Source of the DNA: Bacteroidota bacterium
GTDB lineage: Bacteria; Bacteroidota; Bacteroidia; Bacteroidales; Dysgonomonadaceae
DNA length: 64,000 nt
Assembly (NCBI GenBank): GCA_023424395.1
Contig: JAFADY010000063.1
Location: forward strand, 317,354 to 381,353
Direction: 5' to 3'
Position 1 is the stretch's first letter. Each line of letters starts with the position of its first letter. A program made the translations under genes and the position numbers. This document shows positions 50,102 to 57,864 of the stretch, piece after piece. The notes below the pieces were generated by a model. The model was not told the origin of the DNA. It saw only the letters and a list, made by a program, of their open reading frames with translations, and ran no database searches.

Positions 50102-51055
50102 ATGGGATTGTTCGATATATTTTCAAAGAAAAATAAACAAACGTTAGATCAAGGATTGGAGAAATCCAAAGAAAATATTTTTTCTAAACTCACGCGTGCC
50201 GTAGCCGGAAAATCGAAAGTAGATGACGAGGTGCTCGATGAATTAGAAGAAGTTCTCGTTACATCGGATGTAGGTGTCGATACCACACTCAAAATCATTG
50301 AACGTATCGAAGAGCGCGTGGCGCGCGATAAATATGTGAGCACAGATGAATTAACCAACATTCTTCGTCAGGAGATCGCCGAATTGCTTACCGAAAATAA
50401 TTCCGACGACGTATCGCAATTCGAAATACCCGATGACAAAAAACCGTATGTAATTATGGTTGTTGGCGTAAACGGCGTTGGCAAAACCACAACGATCGGC
50501 AAGCTGGCTTATCAATTCAAACAAAAAGGCTTATCGGTTTATCTCGGCGCAGCCGATACTTTCCGTGCCGCGGCGGTTGAACAATTGGTTATTTGGGGAA
50601 ACAGGGTAGGCGTACCCGTGGTGAAACAAAAAATGGGCTCCGACCCGGCGTCTGTAGCATTTGATACGCTCAATTCGGCCAAAGCCAACAACGCCGATGT
50701 GGTGATCATTGACACTGCAGGCCGTTTACACAACAAGGTTAATTTGATGAATGAGCTAACGAAAATAAAAAACGTAATGTGCAAAGTTATCCCCAATACG
50801 CCGCACGAAGTGCTTCTTGTTCTCGACGGCTCAACCGGACAAAATGCTTTCGAGCAAGCCAAACAATTTACCGCCGCTACCGAAGTTACTGCGTTGGCCA
50901 TTACTAAATTAGATGGAACTGCGAAAGGCGGCGTAGTCATAGGGATATCAGACCAGTTTAAAATACCCGTAAAATACATAGGCTTGGGAGAAGGAATGGA
51001 AGATCTGCAGGTTTTCCAAAGAAAAGAATTTGTAGATTCGTTGTTCGGGGAGTAA
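50102..51055 (+). CDS. ftsY: signal recognition particle receptor FtsY
   Basis: SRP-family GTPase that brings ribosomes translating membrane proteins to the translocon. The 317 residues have an N domain and the NG GTPase: VGVNGVGKTTTIGKLA (G1), LGAADTFRAAA, DTAGRLHN (G3) and TKLDGTAKGG (G4 region), ending in GLGEGMEDLQVF. The acidic A domain is very short, as is usual in this phylum. It follows the L28/L33 cluster after a terminator. Confidence 0.96.
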   Translation: MGLFDIFSKKNKQTLDQGLEKSKENIFSKLTRAVAGKSKVDDEVLDELEEVLVTSDVGVDTTLKIIERIEERVARDKYVSTDELTNILRQEIAELLTENNSDDVSQFEIPDDKKPYVIMVVGVNGVGKTTTIGKLAYQFKQKGLSVYLGAADTFRAAAVEQLVIWGNRVGVPVVKQKMGSDPASVAFDTLNSAKANNADVVIIDTAGRLHNKVNLMNELTKIKNVMCKVIPNTPHEVLLVLDGSTGQNAFEQAKQFTAATEVTALAITKLDGTAKGGVVIGISDQFKIPVKYIGLGEGMEDLQVFQRKEFVDSLFGE

Positions 51056-51085
51056 GATGGAGTTTTGGGTTAAGCGCTCTGATTA

Positions 51086-51115
51086 GCGTCTGACCTCTCA
51101 AAGTCGGTCTGACGC
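51086..51115. repeat. small dispersed palindrome between ftsY and rimO
   Basis: GCGTCTGACC (51086-51095) and GGTCTGACGC (51106-51115) form an imperfect inverted repeat with one mismatch. It is GC-richer than its surroundings. Confidence 0.45.
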
Positions 51116-51133
51116 GCTGAAAGAAAACAGAAA

Positions 51134-52429
51134 ATGATCAAAAACAAAATAGACGTAATTACCCTCGGCTGCTCCAAAAATTTGGTTGATTCCGAATTAT
51201 TGATGCGCCAGTTGATAGCCAACGGCTATACTGTGGAACACGACTCGGATAATCCAAAAGGAGAGATCGCCGTTATCAACACGTGCGGTTTCATTGGCGA
51301 TGCCAAAGAAGAATCAGTGAATATGATCCTTGAGTTTGCTGAGGCAAAAAAACGCAACCGGTTGAAAAAATTGTTCGTTATGGGTTGCCTTTCGGAGCGT
51401 TATATGAACGAGTTGCAAGAAGAAATTCCCGAAGTGGATAAATTCTATGGCAAATTCAATTGGAAAGGATTAATTGCCGATTTGGGGAAATCGTATTACA
51501 AAGACCTTGAGTTCGACCGCTCGCTCTCCACGCCACCGCACTACGCGTATGTGAAAATATCCGAAGGATGTGACCGAACCTGTTCCTATTGTTCTATTCC
51601 TTTGATGACCGGGAAACATAAATCGCGCCCGATGGGGGAAATTGAAGAAGAAATTCGTCGTCTGGTTGATGAGGGTGTGAAAGAATTTCAATTTATAGCA
51701 CAAGACTTAACTTATTATGGATTAGACTTGTATAAATCTATGAAACTTCCCCAACTTGTAGAAAATTGTGCGGATATCCGAGGTGTGGATTGGATTCGTT
51801 TACACTACGCCTACCCCGCACATTTTCCCATGGATTTGCTACGAGTAATGCGCGAAAAACAAAATGTTTGTAATTATTTGGACATTGCTTTACAGCACAT
51901 TTCCGATAATATGCTCACAAAAATGCGACGGAATATTACAAAACAGCAAACCATCGAGTTGATCGAAAAAATAAGAAATGAAGTCCCCGCCATCCATTTA
52001 CGTACAACGATGATGGTGGGACATCCGGGGGAAACCGAGAAAGATTTCAACGAATTGGTTGATTTTGTACGAGAAACACGATTCGAACGTTTGGGCGCTT
52101 TCCCGTATTCACACGAAGAAGATACTTACGCCGACAAGAATTATACCGACGAAATTCCCGCGGCGGTTAAACAAGAGCGCATGAATAGATTGATGGATGT
52201 TCAAGAACAAATTGCCTTGAGCATCAACGAAGCCAAGATCGGGCAAACCATGAAAGTAATTATCGATTCAGAAGATGCGGAAAATTACATCGGACGCACT
52301 GAATTCGATTCACCCGAAGTGGACGGCGAAGTTCTTATCGACAAAGCCAAACCATTGATAATAGGCGAATTTTATAACGCGAAAATCACATCGGCCATGC
52401 CATTCGATTTAACGGCAATCATCGAATAA
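51134..52429 (+). CDS. rimO: ribosomal protein S12 methylthiotransferase
   Basis: Radical-SAM enzyme that adds a methylthio group to Asp89 (E. coli numbering) of S12. The 431 residues have the N-terminal MTTase domain with three Fe-S cysteines (LGCSKNLVDSE, INTCGFIGDA, VMGCLSERY) and the radical-SAM CxxxCxxC in CDRTCSYCSIP. A C-terminal TRAM domain follows. MiaB is the alternative, but the SKNLVDSE and FPYSHEEDTYA blocks mark RimO. It lies 78 bp after ftsY. Confidence 0.95.
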   Translation: MIKNKIDVITLGCSKNLVDSELLMRQLIANGYTVEHDSDNPKGEIAVINTCGFIGDAKEESVNMILEFAEAKKRNRLKKLFVMGCLSERYMNELQEEIPEVDKFYGKFNWKGLIADLGKSYYKDLEFDRSLSTPPHYAYVKISEGCDRTCSYCSIPLMTGKHKSRPMGEIEEEIRRLVDEGVKEFQFIAQDLTYYGLDLYKSMKLPQLVENCADIRGVDWIRLHYAYPAHFPMDLLRVMREKQNVCNYLDIALQHISDNMLTKMRRNITKQQTIELIEKIRNEVPAIHLRTTMMVGHPGETEKDFNELVDFVRETRFERLGAFPYSHEEDTYADKNYTDEIPAAVKQERMNRLMDVQEQIALSINEAKIGQTMKVIIDSEDAENYIGRTEFDSPEVDGEVLIDKAKPLIIGEFYNAKITSAMPFDLTAIIE

Positions 52430-52464
52430 ACATCAAAATTCTCAAATCCCAAATCCCAAATCCT

Positions 52465-52758
52465 ATGACCCACAAAGAATTAATTGCAGAACTGGCGCAA
52501 CGCCTCAATTGGACACAAACGAGGGTATCTGAAGTGTTGGATATTACCGTAAGCGCACTGAATGAAAAATTGACAGAGAACACTCAGATTTCTATCCAGA
52601 ATTTCGGCGTTTTCGAAACGAAAAAGAAATCCGAAAGAATTTCGGTGAACCCGCAAAGCGGACAACGATATTTGGTGCCACCGGCTATTGTTGCCACCTT
52701 CAAGCCCGCCTCGGGATTAAAAGAACAATACAAAAACCTTGACGACGATGGAAGATAA
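52465..52758 (+). CDS. HU-family DNA-binding protein
   Basis: A 97-residue HU/IHF-type protein. The N-terminal helices (LIAELAQRLNWTQTRVSEVL) and the beta-arm block NFGVFETKKKSERISVNPQS match the family, ending in FKPASGLKEQY. It is slightly longer than E. coli HU (90). It should bend and bind DNA as a dimer, perhaps with the second HU-type protein encoded next. The stop codon overlaps the following ATG by 11 bp, so the two are coupled. Confidence 0.9.
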   Translation: MTHKELIAELAQRLNWTQTRVSEVLDITVSALNEKLTENTQISIQNFGVFETKKKSERISVNPQSGQRYLVPPAIVATFKPASGLKEQYKNLDDDGR

Positions 52759-53359
52759 AATGAATTTTCAGGAATTGGGCGATCTGCTGACAGAAAAAGC
52801 AGAACTTACAAAAAAAGACGCCGAATATTTTTTAAAAGAACTTTTCGATTTAATATCCGAATCGTTATCCGAAACGAATCCTGTCAAGATAAAAGATTTC
52901 GGGACGTTTAAATTAAAGTCCATTCAATCGCGCGAAAGTGTGGACGTAAATACAGGCGAAAAAATTGAAATTCCCGCTCACAACAGAATATCTTTTTCTC
53001 CCGCAACGGCGCTCAAAGAATTGGTAAACAAACCTTTCTCTCATTTCGAGACAACGTTGATCAACGAAGGGTTCGATCCGGAAGGGATTAGTTTTGAAAT
53101 AGACGATGATGATTTGGATGAAGATGACGACGATGTGGAAGTTGTTCTGGATACCGATAAGGTGATGAAAGTTGACCGGGAAAACGATCGAATTCATGTT
53201 GAGCATCTCAACGATCATGAAACATTTTTGACGGCCGTTATTCATAAAGTGAAAAACAACCCGAAGCCCATTCTCTTAATTGTTTTAGGCGGGTTAATGA
53301 TCGCATCGGTGTCTATTTTCTTCGCAAAAGCAAAAAGAAAAAAGCGTAAAGCTTGTTAA
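52748..53359 (+). CDS. HU-domain protein with acidic linker and C-terminal membrane segment
   Basis: A 203-residue protein. Residues 1-100 are an HU fold (VKIKDFGTFKLKSIQSRESV, IPAHNRISFSPATALKELV). An acidic stretch follows at 118-131 (IDDDDLDEDDDDVEVV). Residues 174-192 are hydrophobic (PILLIVLGGLMIASVSIFF), and the end is basic (AKAKRKKRKAC). This is an HU-type domain tied to the membrane, which could tether the nucleoid. ATG 52748 is preferred over a TTG at 52739. Which side the basic tail lies on is unclear, since both flanks of the helix are positive. Confidence 0.85.
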   Translation: MEDKMNFQELGDLLTEKAELTKKDAEYFLKELFDLISESLSETNPVKIKDFGTFKLKSIQSRESVDVNTGEKIEIPAHNRISFSPATALKELVNKPFSHFETTLINEGFDPEGISFEIDDDDLDEDDDDVEVVLDTDKVMKVDRENDRIHVEHLNDHETFLTAVIHKVKNNPKPILLIVLGGLMIASVSIFFAKAKRKKRKAC

Positions 53360-53392
53360 GGTTTCACGCTTCATTTTCAGCGTTTTTGAGTC

Positions 53393-54094
53393 TTAGTCTT
53401 TCAAATAATACTCAACCGTACTTACAACACGTACATTTTTAATGTGCGGAGTGTTTGCATCACGATCTGTAATGGAAAATTGTCCTTGATTAGCACTTTT
53501 AATTTTACCGAGCTTGCTGTCGGAATCTTCGGCAAATTTAATGGCCGATTCACGGGCATTCTTGGTTGCCTCTTCGATCATTTCCGGTTTTATATCATTG
53601 AGTTTAGTGAATGTAAACTGCACATTGTATTGGTAATCGCCACCTGTAACTGCAATTCCCTGACGAAGCAGCTCACCTTGCTCGCTCATCAGTTTGCGTA
53701 CCAAATCCACATTATCGGAACTCACTGTGATGACCGACGTAATATTGTATCGGTAAAGCGATGTGTTATTACTGTATCTTTCGGCTTCCATATCCACCAC
53801 CTGCGGAGCTGAAATGCTGATCTCTTCATCTTTAATTCCGTTGGATTTGAGAAACGAAACAATCGTTTGATTTTTTACATTCAAATTATCATATAAAGTA
53901 ACAAGGTCGCTCCCCACATCTTTATATACCAACGGCCAAATCGCTTTGTCGGCCTGAACTTCACGTTCGGCAAGGCCTTTCACGTTCACAACCCTATCAC
54001 GTTGCGAAAAAACTTTAATACCGCTTTTTATGGCAAGTCCCAATAAAATCAATCCCAACGCTAAAACTGCAGCTTCAATAATTCTGTGTTTCAT
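53393..54094 (-). CDS. SIMPL/DUF541 domain protein
   Basis: A 233-residue protein with an N-terminal hydrophobic segment (AAVLALGLILLGLAIKSGI) that acts as signal or anchor, then a SIMPL domain: VVNVKGLAEREVQADKAIW, SFLKSNGIKDEEIS and ATKNARESAIKFAED. The family is periplasmic and poorly characterised; E. coli YggE is linked to oxidative stress. It has its own promoter on the minus strand and is convergent with the second HU-type gene. Confidence 0.9.
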   Translation of the reverse strand: MKHRIIEAAVLALGLILLGLAIKSGIKVFSQRDRVVNVKGLAEREVQADKAIWPLVYKDVGSDLVTLYDNLNVKNQTIVSFLKSNGIKDEEISISAPQVVDMEAERYSNNTSLYRYNITSVITVSSDNVDLVRKLMSEQGELLRQGIAVTGGDYQYNVQFTFTKLNDIKPEMIEEATKNARESAIKFAEDSDSKLGKIKSANQGQFSITDRDANTPHIKNVRVVSTVEYYLKD

Positions 54095-54419
54095 ATTTAA
54101 AATTATTAATTGTACCGCAACAAAGATAAGTCAATATTCGGTCCGTTATTCTTGTTTAAGTAAATTTATATTTCGCTTATAGGTTACCTCATAAAACTGA
54201 ATTAATGAATGTTAAATGACTAGACTAAGTGAAATCATTCTAAATAAAATTTAAAATTTTTAAATCGAAAACCTTTAATTAAAGATGAATAAAGCATTTT
54301 ATTAAAAAACACAATAATGTTAAACAATTAGGGTAGGGTAAATGTTATTGTTGGTATAAAAATTACAAGTATACTTATAACTTATTTTAAAATCACGTCT
54401 ATAGAACGTAGCACTTACT
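54095..54419. other. intergenic region between the SIMPL gene and pdhA
   Basis: This 325-bp, very AT-rich stretch holds the SIMPL promoter at 54121 and the unseen pdhA promoter. No TAnnTTTG is clear on the plus strand near pdhA, and no RNA gene or repeat is visible. Confidence 0.5.
54121..54128 (-). promoter_or_regulatory. -7 promoter element for the SIMPL gene
   Basis: TATCTTTG on the minus strand, a match to TAnnTTTG, 27 bp before the ATG. Confidence 0.6.
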
Positions 54420-55421
54420 ATGGCAAAATCTAAAGCTAAAAAAGAAACGAAAAAACAGGAAATTTCCAAAGAAAAACTTTTGCACATGCACAAACTCATG
54501 TGCGACATCCGTAATTTCGACGACAAAGTAAATTATATGGTGAAACGCGGGCAAGTGCCCGGAATGACGCACTTCTCGGTAGGCGAAGAAGCCGCTAATG
54601 TTGGCGCAATTGCCGCTATTTCCAATGGAGACCTCATCACTTCCAATCACCGCGGTCACGGACAAACGATTGCTATGGAGATCGATTTGAACGAAATGAT
54701 GGCCGAAATCATGGGAAAAGCTACGGGTACCTGTAAAGGAAAAGGTGGCTCGATGCACATTGCCGACCTCGATAAAGGTAATCTCGGAGCCAACGGAATC
54801 GTGGGCGGAGGAATGGGGATGGCAATTGGCGCAGCGCTGACTCAAAAAATGAAAAATACCGGAAAAATTGTTTTGTGTTGTTTTGGCGACGGCGCCGTAA
54901 ATGAAGGCACTTTCCACGAAACCCTTAACTTGGCTTCAGTTTGGAACCTTCCGGTTATTTTTTATTCGATAAACAACATGTACGGCATTAGTACGCCAAT
55001 TTCGAGTGTAATTAATGTGGATTATAATTATCAACGCGCTTGTGCTTACGGTGTCCCCGGACATTTTATTGAAGACGGAAACGATTTGTTGGCTGTTTAT
55101 GAGAAATTTCAGGAACTCGTAAAATACGTTCGTGATGGAAACGGCCCGGTGTTAGTAGAAGCTATTACCTATCGTTGGTACGGGCACTCTACTTCCGATC
55201 CCGGAAAATATCGTACCAAAGCCGAGGTGGACGAATGGAAGAAAAAAGACCCGATCGTAAAATATAAAAACTATTTACTCGAAAATAACTTGGCCACTGA
55301 AGCAGAATTGAACGAAATCAACAAAAAATCGATGGAAGCCGTTGAGGAATCCGTGAAATTTGCGATGAACAGTCCTGAGCCCACTCTTGAATCGGCTTTC
55401 GAAGATATTTTCGCTGACTAA
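54420..55421 (+). CDS. pdhA: pyruvate dehydrogenase E1 component, alpha subunit
   Basis: Thiamine-diphosphate-dependent decarboxylase subunit of the pyruvate dehydrogenase complex. The 333 residues have the ThDP signature FGDGAVNEGTFHETLN with the downstream IYSINNMYGIS-type block (here YSINNMYGIS), plus HRGHGQTIAMEI and the phosphorylation-loop region YRWYGHSTSDPGKYR. Specificity for pyruvate rather than branched-chain or acetoin substrate is inferred from the cluster and lplA, and is not certain: the acetoin dehydrogenase family is close. First gene of pdhA-pdhB-pdhC-lpd. Confidence 0.9.
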   Translation: MAKSKAKKETKKQEISKEKLLHMHKLMCDIRNFDDKVNYMVKRGQVPGMTHFSVGEEAANVGAIAAISNGDLITSNHRGHGQTIAMEIDLNEMMAEIMGKATGTCKGKGGSMHIADLDKGNLGANGIVGGGMGMAIGAALTQKMKNTGKIVLCCFGDGAVNEGTFHETLNLASVWNLPVIFYSINNMYGISTPISSVINVDYNYQRACAYGVPGHFIEDGNDLLAVYEKFQELVKYVRDGNGPVLVEAITYRWYGHSTSDPGKYRTKAEVDEWKKKDPIVKYKNYLLENNLATEAELNEINKKSMEAVEESVKFAMNSPEPTLESAFEDIFAD

Positions 55422-55425
55422 CGAA

Positions 55426-55447
55426 CCCCTAATCCCCTAAAGGGGCC
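55426..55447 (+). repeat. CCCC-type palindromic repeat, forward copy after pdhA
   Basis: CCCCTAATCCCCTAAAGG then GGCC, starting 4 bp after the pdhA stop. With the reverse copy at 55504-55527 it forms an inverted doublet around the pdhB start codon. Confidence 0.75.
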
Positions 55448-55462
55448 TTATAAATAGAAAAA

Positions 55463-56518
55463 ATGAACAATACAAAAACAGATAATAATCACCAGCCCGT
55501 AAAGTCCACTTCAGGGGATTTAGGGGCAGAAACTAAATTAATGTCCGTCAGAGATGCCATTATTATGGCCATGTCGGAAGAAATGCGCCGCGACGAAAAC
55601 GTGTTTCTCATGGGAGAAGACGTAGGAATCTTCGGCGGCGATTTTGGAACATCGGTAGGAATGCTCGAAGAATTTGGCAAAGAACGCGTACGCGATACGC
55701 CCATTTCCGAAAACGCCATTTCAGGTTGCGCCATCGGTGCTGCCATGACCGGTATGCGCCCTATCGTAGATGTTACTTTTATGGATTTCATCGTTTATAT
55801 GATGGACAACATAGTGAATCAGGCAGCTAAAACCCGATATATGTTCGGTGGAAAAGGGCAGGTGCCCGTTGTTTTCCGCTGCGCTGCAGGGTCGGGTGTG
55901 GGCGCCGCTGCACAGCACTCGCAGTCGCTTGAAGCGTGGTTCACACACATCCCGGGACTAAAAGTTGTTGCTCCGGGAACCCCAGCCGATGTAAAAGGAA
56001 TACTTAAATCCGCTATCAGGGACAATAACACCGTTATTTTCCTTGAATATAAAGCGCAATTCAACATGAAAGGCGAAGTACCTCTCGACCCCGAATTTAC
56101 CATACCATTGGGGAAGGCCGAAATAAAAAAAGAGGGAAAAGACGTAACTGTTGTTACGTATGGAAGAATGCTAGAACGCGTAATGAAGGCTGCCGAAGAA
56201 GTGCAGGCCGAAGGCGTAAGCGTCGAAGTGGTTGATTTGAGAACATTGATGCCGCTCGACAAAGAAGCTATCCTTAACTCGGTGAAGAAGACCGGTAAAG
56301 TGCTGCTCGTTAACGATGCGCACAAAACCGGCGGATTCATCGGTGAAATCGCCGCCATGATAGCCGAAAGCGATGCTTTTGATTATCTCGACGGCCGCAT
56401 CCTGCGATTGGCAGGCGAAGACGTTCCCATGCCATACAATGCAGCGCTCGAAACGGCTATGATACCCAGCGTGGAACGCATTAAAAAATACATGCTTAAA
56501 TTAGTCAACAAACGATAA
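55463..56518 (+). CDS. pdhB: pyruvate dehydrogenase E1 component, beta subunit
   Basis: Transketolase-like subunit that completes the E1 ThDP site. The 351 residues match E1-beta: FLMGEDVGIFGGDFG, RDTPISENAISGCAIG, RCAAGSGVGAAAQHSQ and EVVDLRTLMPLD. The first 26 residues (MNNTKTDNNHQPVKS, then TSGDLGAETKL) have no counterpart and are encoded within a dispersed-repeat doublet; the reverse copy itself encodes about 8 of them. The alternative start is ATG 55541 (MSVRDAIIMAM), which fits the usual family start. Which is used is unknown. It lies 41 bp after pdhA. Confidence 0.9.
   Translation: MNNTKTDNNHQPVKSTSGDLGAETKLMSVRDAIIMAMSEEMRRDENVFLMGEDVGIFGGDFGTSVGMLEEFGKERVRDTPISENAISGCAIGAAMTGMRPIVDVTFMDFIVYMMDNIVNQAAKTRYMFGGKGQVPVVFRCAAGSGVGAAAQHSQSLEAWFTHIPGLKVVAPGTPADVKGILKSAIRDNNTVIFLEYKAQFNMKGEVPLDPEFTIPLGKAEIKKEGKDVTVVTYGRMLERVMKAAEEVQAEGVSVEVVDLRTLMPLDKEAILNSVKKTGKVLLVNDAHKTGGFIGEIAAMIAESDAFDYLDGRILRLAGEDVPMPYNAALETAMIPSVERIKKYMLKLVNKR
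55504..55527 (-). repeat. CCCC-type palindromic repeat inside the pdhB reading frame
   Basis: On the minus strand GCCCCTAAATCCCCTGAAG then TGGAC, a match to the family core with one change. In frame with pdhB it encodes ...STSGDLGA. Confidence 0.75.
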
Positions 56519-56519
56519 A

Positions 56520-56637
56520 TTCAATTGTAATTCAGCAGATTTTCAATAGCTATTAAGTCGTTTGGTTGATTTTTTCACCGCCGCAACGAATAACGCGAAG
56601 CGAATCATCACTGAATTACAATCGAATTACAATTGAA
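56520..56637. repeat. inverted-repeat-bounded spacer between pdhB and pdhC
   Basis: TTCAATTGTAATTCAG (56520-56535) on the left is matched on the right by CTGAATTACAAT (56611-56622) and GAATTACAATTGAA (56624-56637). The element is about 118 bp, starts at the pdhB stop and ends 8 bp before the pdhC start. It looks like a miniature insertion. Confidence 0.55.
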
Positions 56638-56645
56638 CAGAATTG

Positions 56646-57770
56646 ATGGAAGATAGAATATTGATAAGAGCAACTCCAGCGGCAAGATTGTTGGCTAAGC
56701 GAATGCGTGTGAATTTGGCTAATGTAACCGGTACAGGTTATAAAGGGCGTATTCACTTGGATGATGTAGCGGGTTGGAACTTTAAAGGAAAAACCCACGT
56801 ATCACCGCTTGCAAGGCGTATTGCTGAAGCGCACGGAGTTAATCTTGACGGCTTAAAAGGATCGGGACACAACAACAAGGTATTGAAAGAAGATGTGATT
56901 CAACTCATCGACAATCCCGAAGTGAAAGCTGAACTGTCGCGCGACTACATGGCCGAAGCGATGGCTGCGCCGGTGCCGAGTCCGACTCCCAAATCACCGG
57001 AATACGGAGACGAAAATCCGCAACAAGACACTAAAGAAAAATCCGTTTCCGAACGTGTAATTCCTTCGGAAGGCGATACGGAAACCATTCCAATGACCAT
57101 GATGCGCAAGGTAATTGCGAAACGTATGATGGAAAGCTATTTCGGTATCCCGTCGTTTATTCAGACGTGGGAGATAGACATGACCGAATTATTGGCGCTT
57201 CGGGCAAAAATGATCGATCCGATAAAAGAAAGAACCGATAAAAAAATCACCGTAACCGACTTAATTTCGTTTGCCGTTATTCGTGCTCTCAAAAAGCACA
57301 AATACATCAACGCGAGCCTCAACAAAGAAGGATCGGAAATTACTTTCCACAACTACGTAAGTTTGGGAATGGCTGTCGGATTGGACGAAGGATTACTTGT
57401 TCCGGTGGTGAAACATGCCGATAAACTTTCGCTCAGCGAATTGGTGGTTGCTTTAAAAGACGTTACCGAAAGAACGATATCGAAAAAACTTACTCCCGAC
57501 GATCAAACCGGAAGTACGTTTACCATCAGCAACCTTGGAATGTATGGTGTAGATAATTTCACGGCGATAATCAATCAGCCTAACGCAGCCATTTTAAGTG
57601 TTGCATCCACGCAACAAAAAATGGTCGTAAGAGATGGCGAAGCGGTTATCCGCCCCATCATGAACATCAGCCTCACTTGCGATCACCGCATCATCGATGG
57701 CCTTACGGCCGCCAAATTCATGACGGATTTAAAGCAATTAATGGAAAATCCGTTATCATTATTAATATAA
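56646..57770 (+). CDS. pdhC: dihydrolipoamide acyltransferase (E2) lacking a lipoyl domain, with two subunit-binding domains
   Basis: A 374-residue E2 core. The N-terminus goes straight into a peripheral-subunit-binding domain (TPAARLLAKRMRVNLANVTG, 10-43). A second follows (SPLARRIAEAHGVNLDGLKG, 53-88), then a Pro-rich linker (105-130) and the acyltransferase domain (about 148-374) with the active-site DHRIIDG (His347, Asp351). Every typical E2 begins with one to three lipoyl domains; none is present here, and the upstream frame is closed by the inverted-repeat spacer. The lipoyl domain is found instead on the E3 encoded next. The ATG at 56646 is used rather than TTG 56643. Confidence 0.93.
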   Translation: MEDRILIRATPAARLLAKRMRVNLANVTGTGYKGRIHLDDVAGWNFKGKTHVSPLARRIAEAHGVNLDGLKGSGHNNKVLKEDVIQLIDNPEVKAELSRDYMAEAMAAPVPSPTPKSPEYGDENPQQDTKEKSVSERVIPSEGDTETIPMTMMRKVIAKRMMESYFGIPSFIQTWEIDMTELLALRAKMIDPIKERTDKKITVTDLISFAVIRALKKHKYINASLNKEGSEITFHNYVSLGMAVGLDEGLLVPVVKHADKLSLSELVVALKDVTERTISKKLTPDDQTGSTFTISNLGMYGVDNFTAIINQPNAAILSVASTQQKMVVRDGEAVIRPIMNISLTCDHRIIDGLTAAKFMTDLKQLMENPLSLLI

Positions 57771-57864
57771 AAACGTTTAAAGTTTGATGTTTGACGTTCA
57801 ATATTTATACAAAAATTAAATGCCAATCTCATCACTCTCAACTCATAACTCATAACTAAAAGAC
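57771..57864. repeat. low-complexity intergenic repeat between pdhC and lpd
   Basis: AAAGTTTGATGTTTGACG and, further on, AACTCATAACTCATAACT. The first part matches the complement of 21632-21702, the second the complement of 14418-14450. Confidence 0.5.

Noticed and set aside
54095..54419. Possible small RNA gene before pdhA
   Set aside because: No conserved RNA motif, no hairpin with T-tract and no clear promoter on the plus strand.
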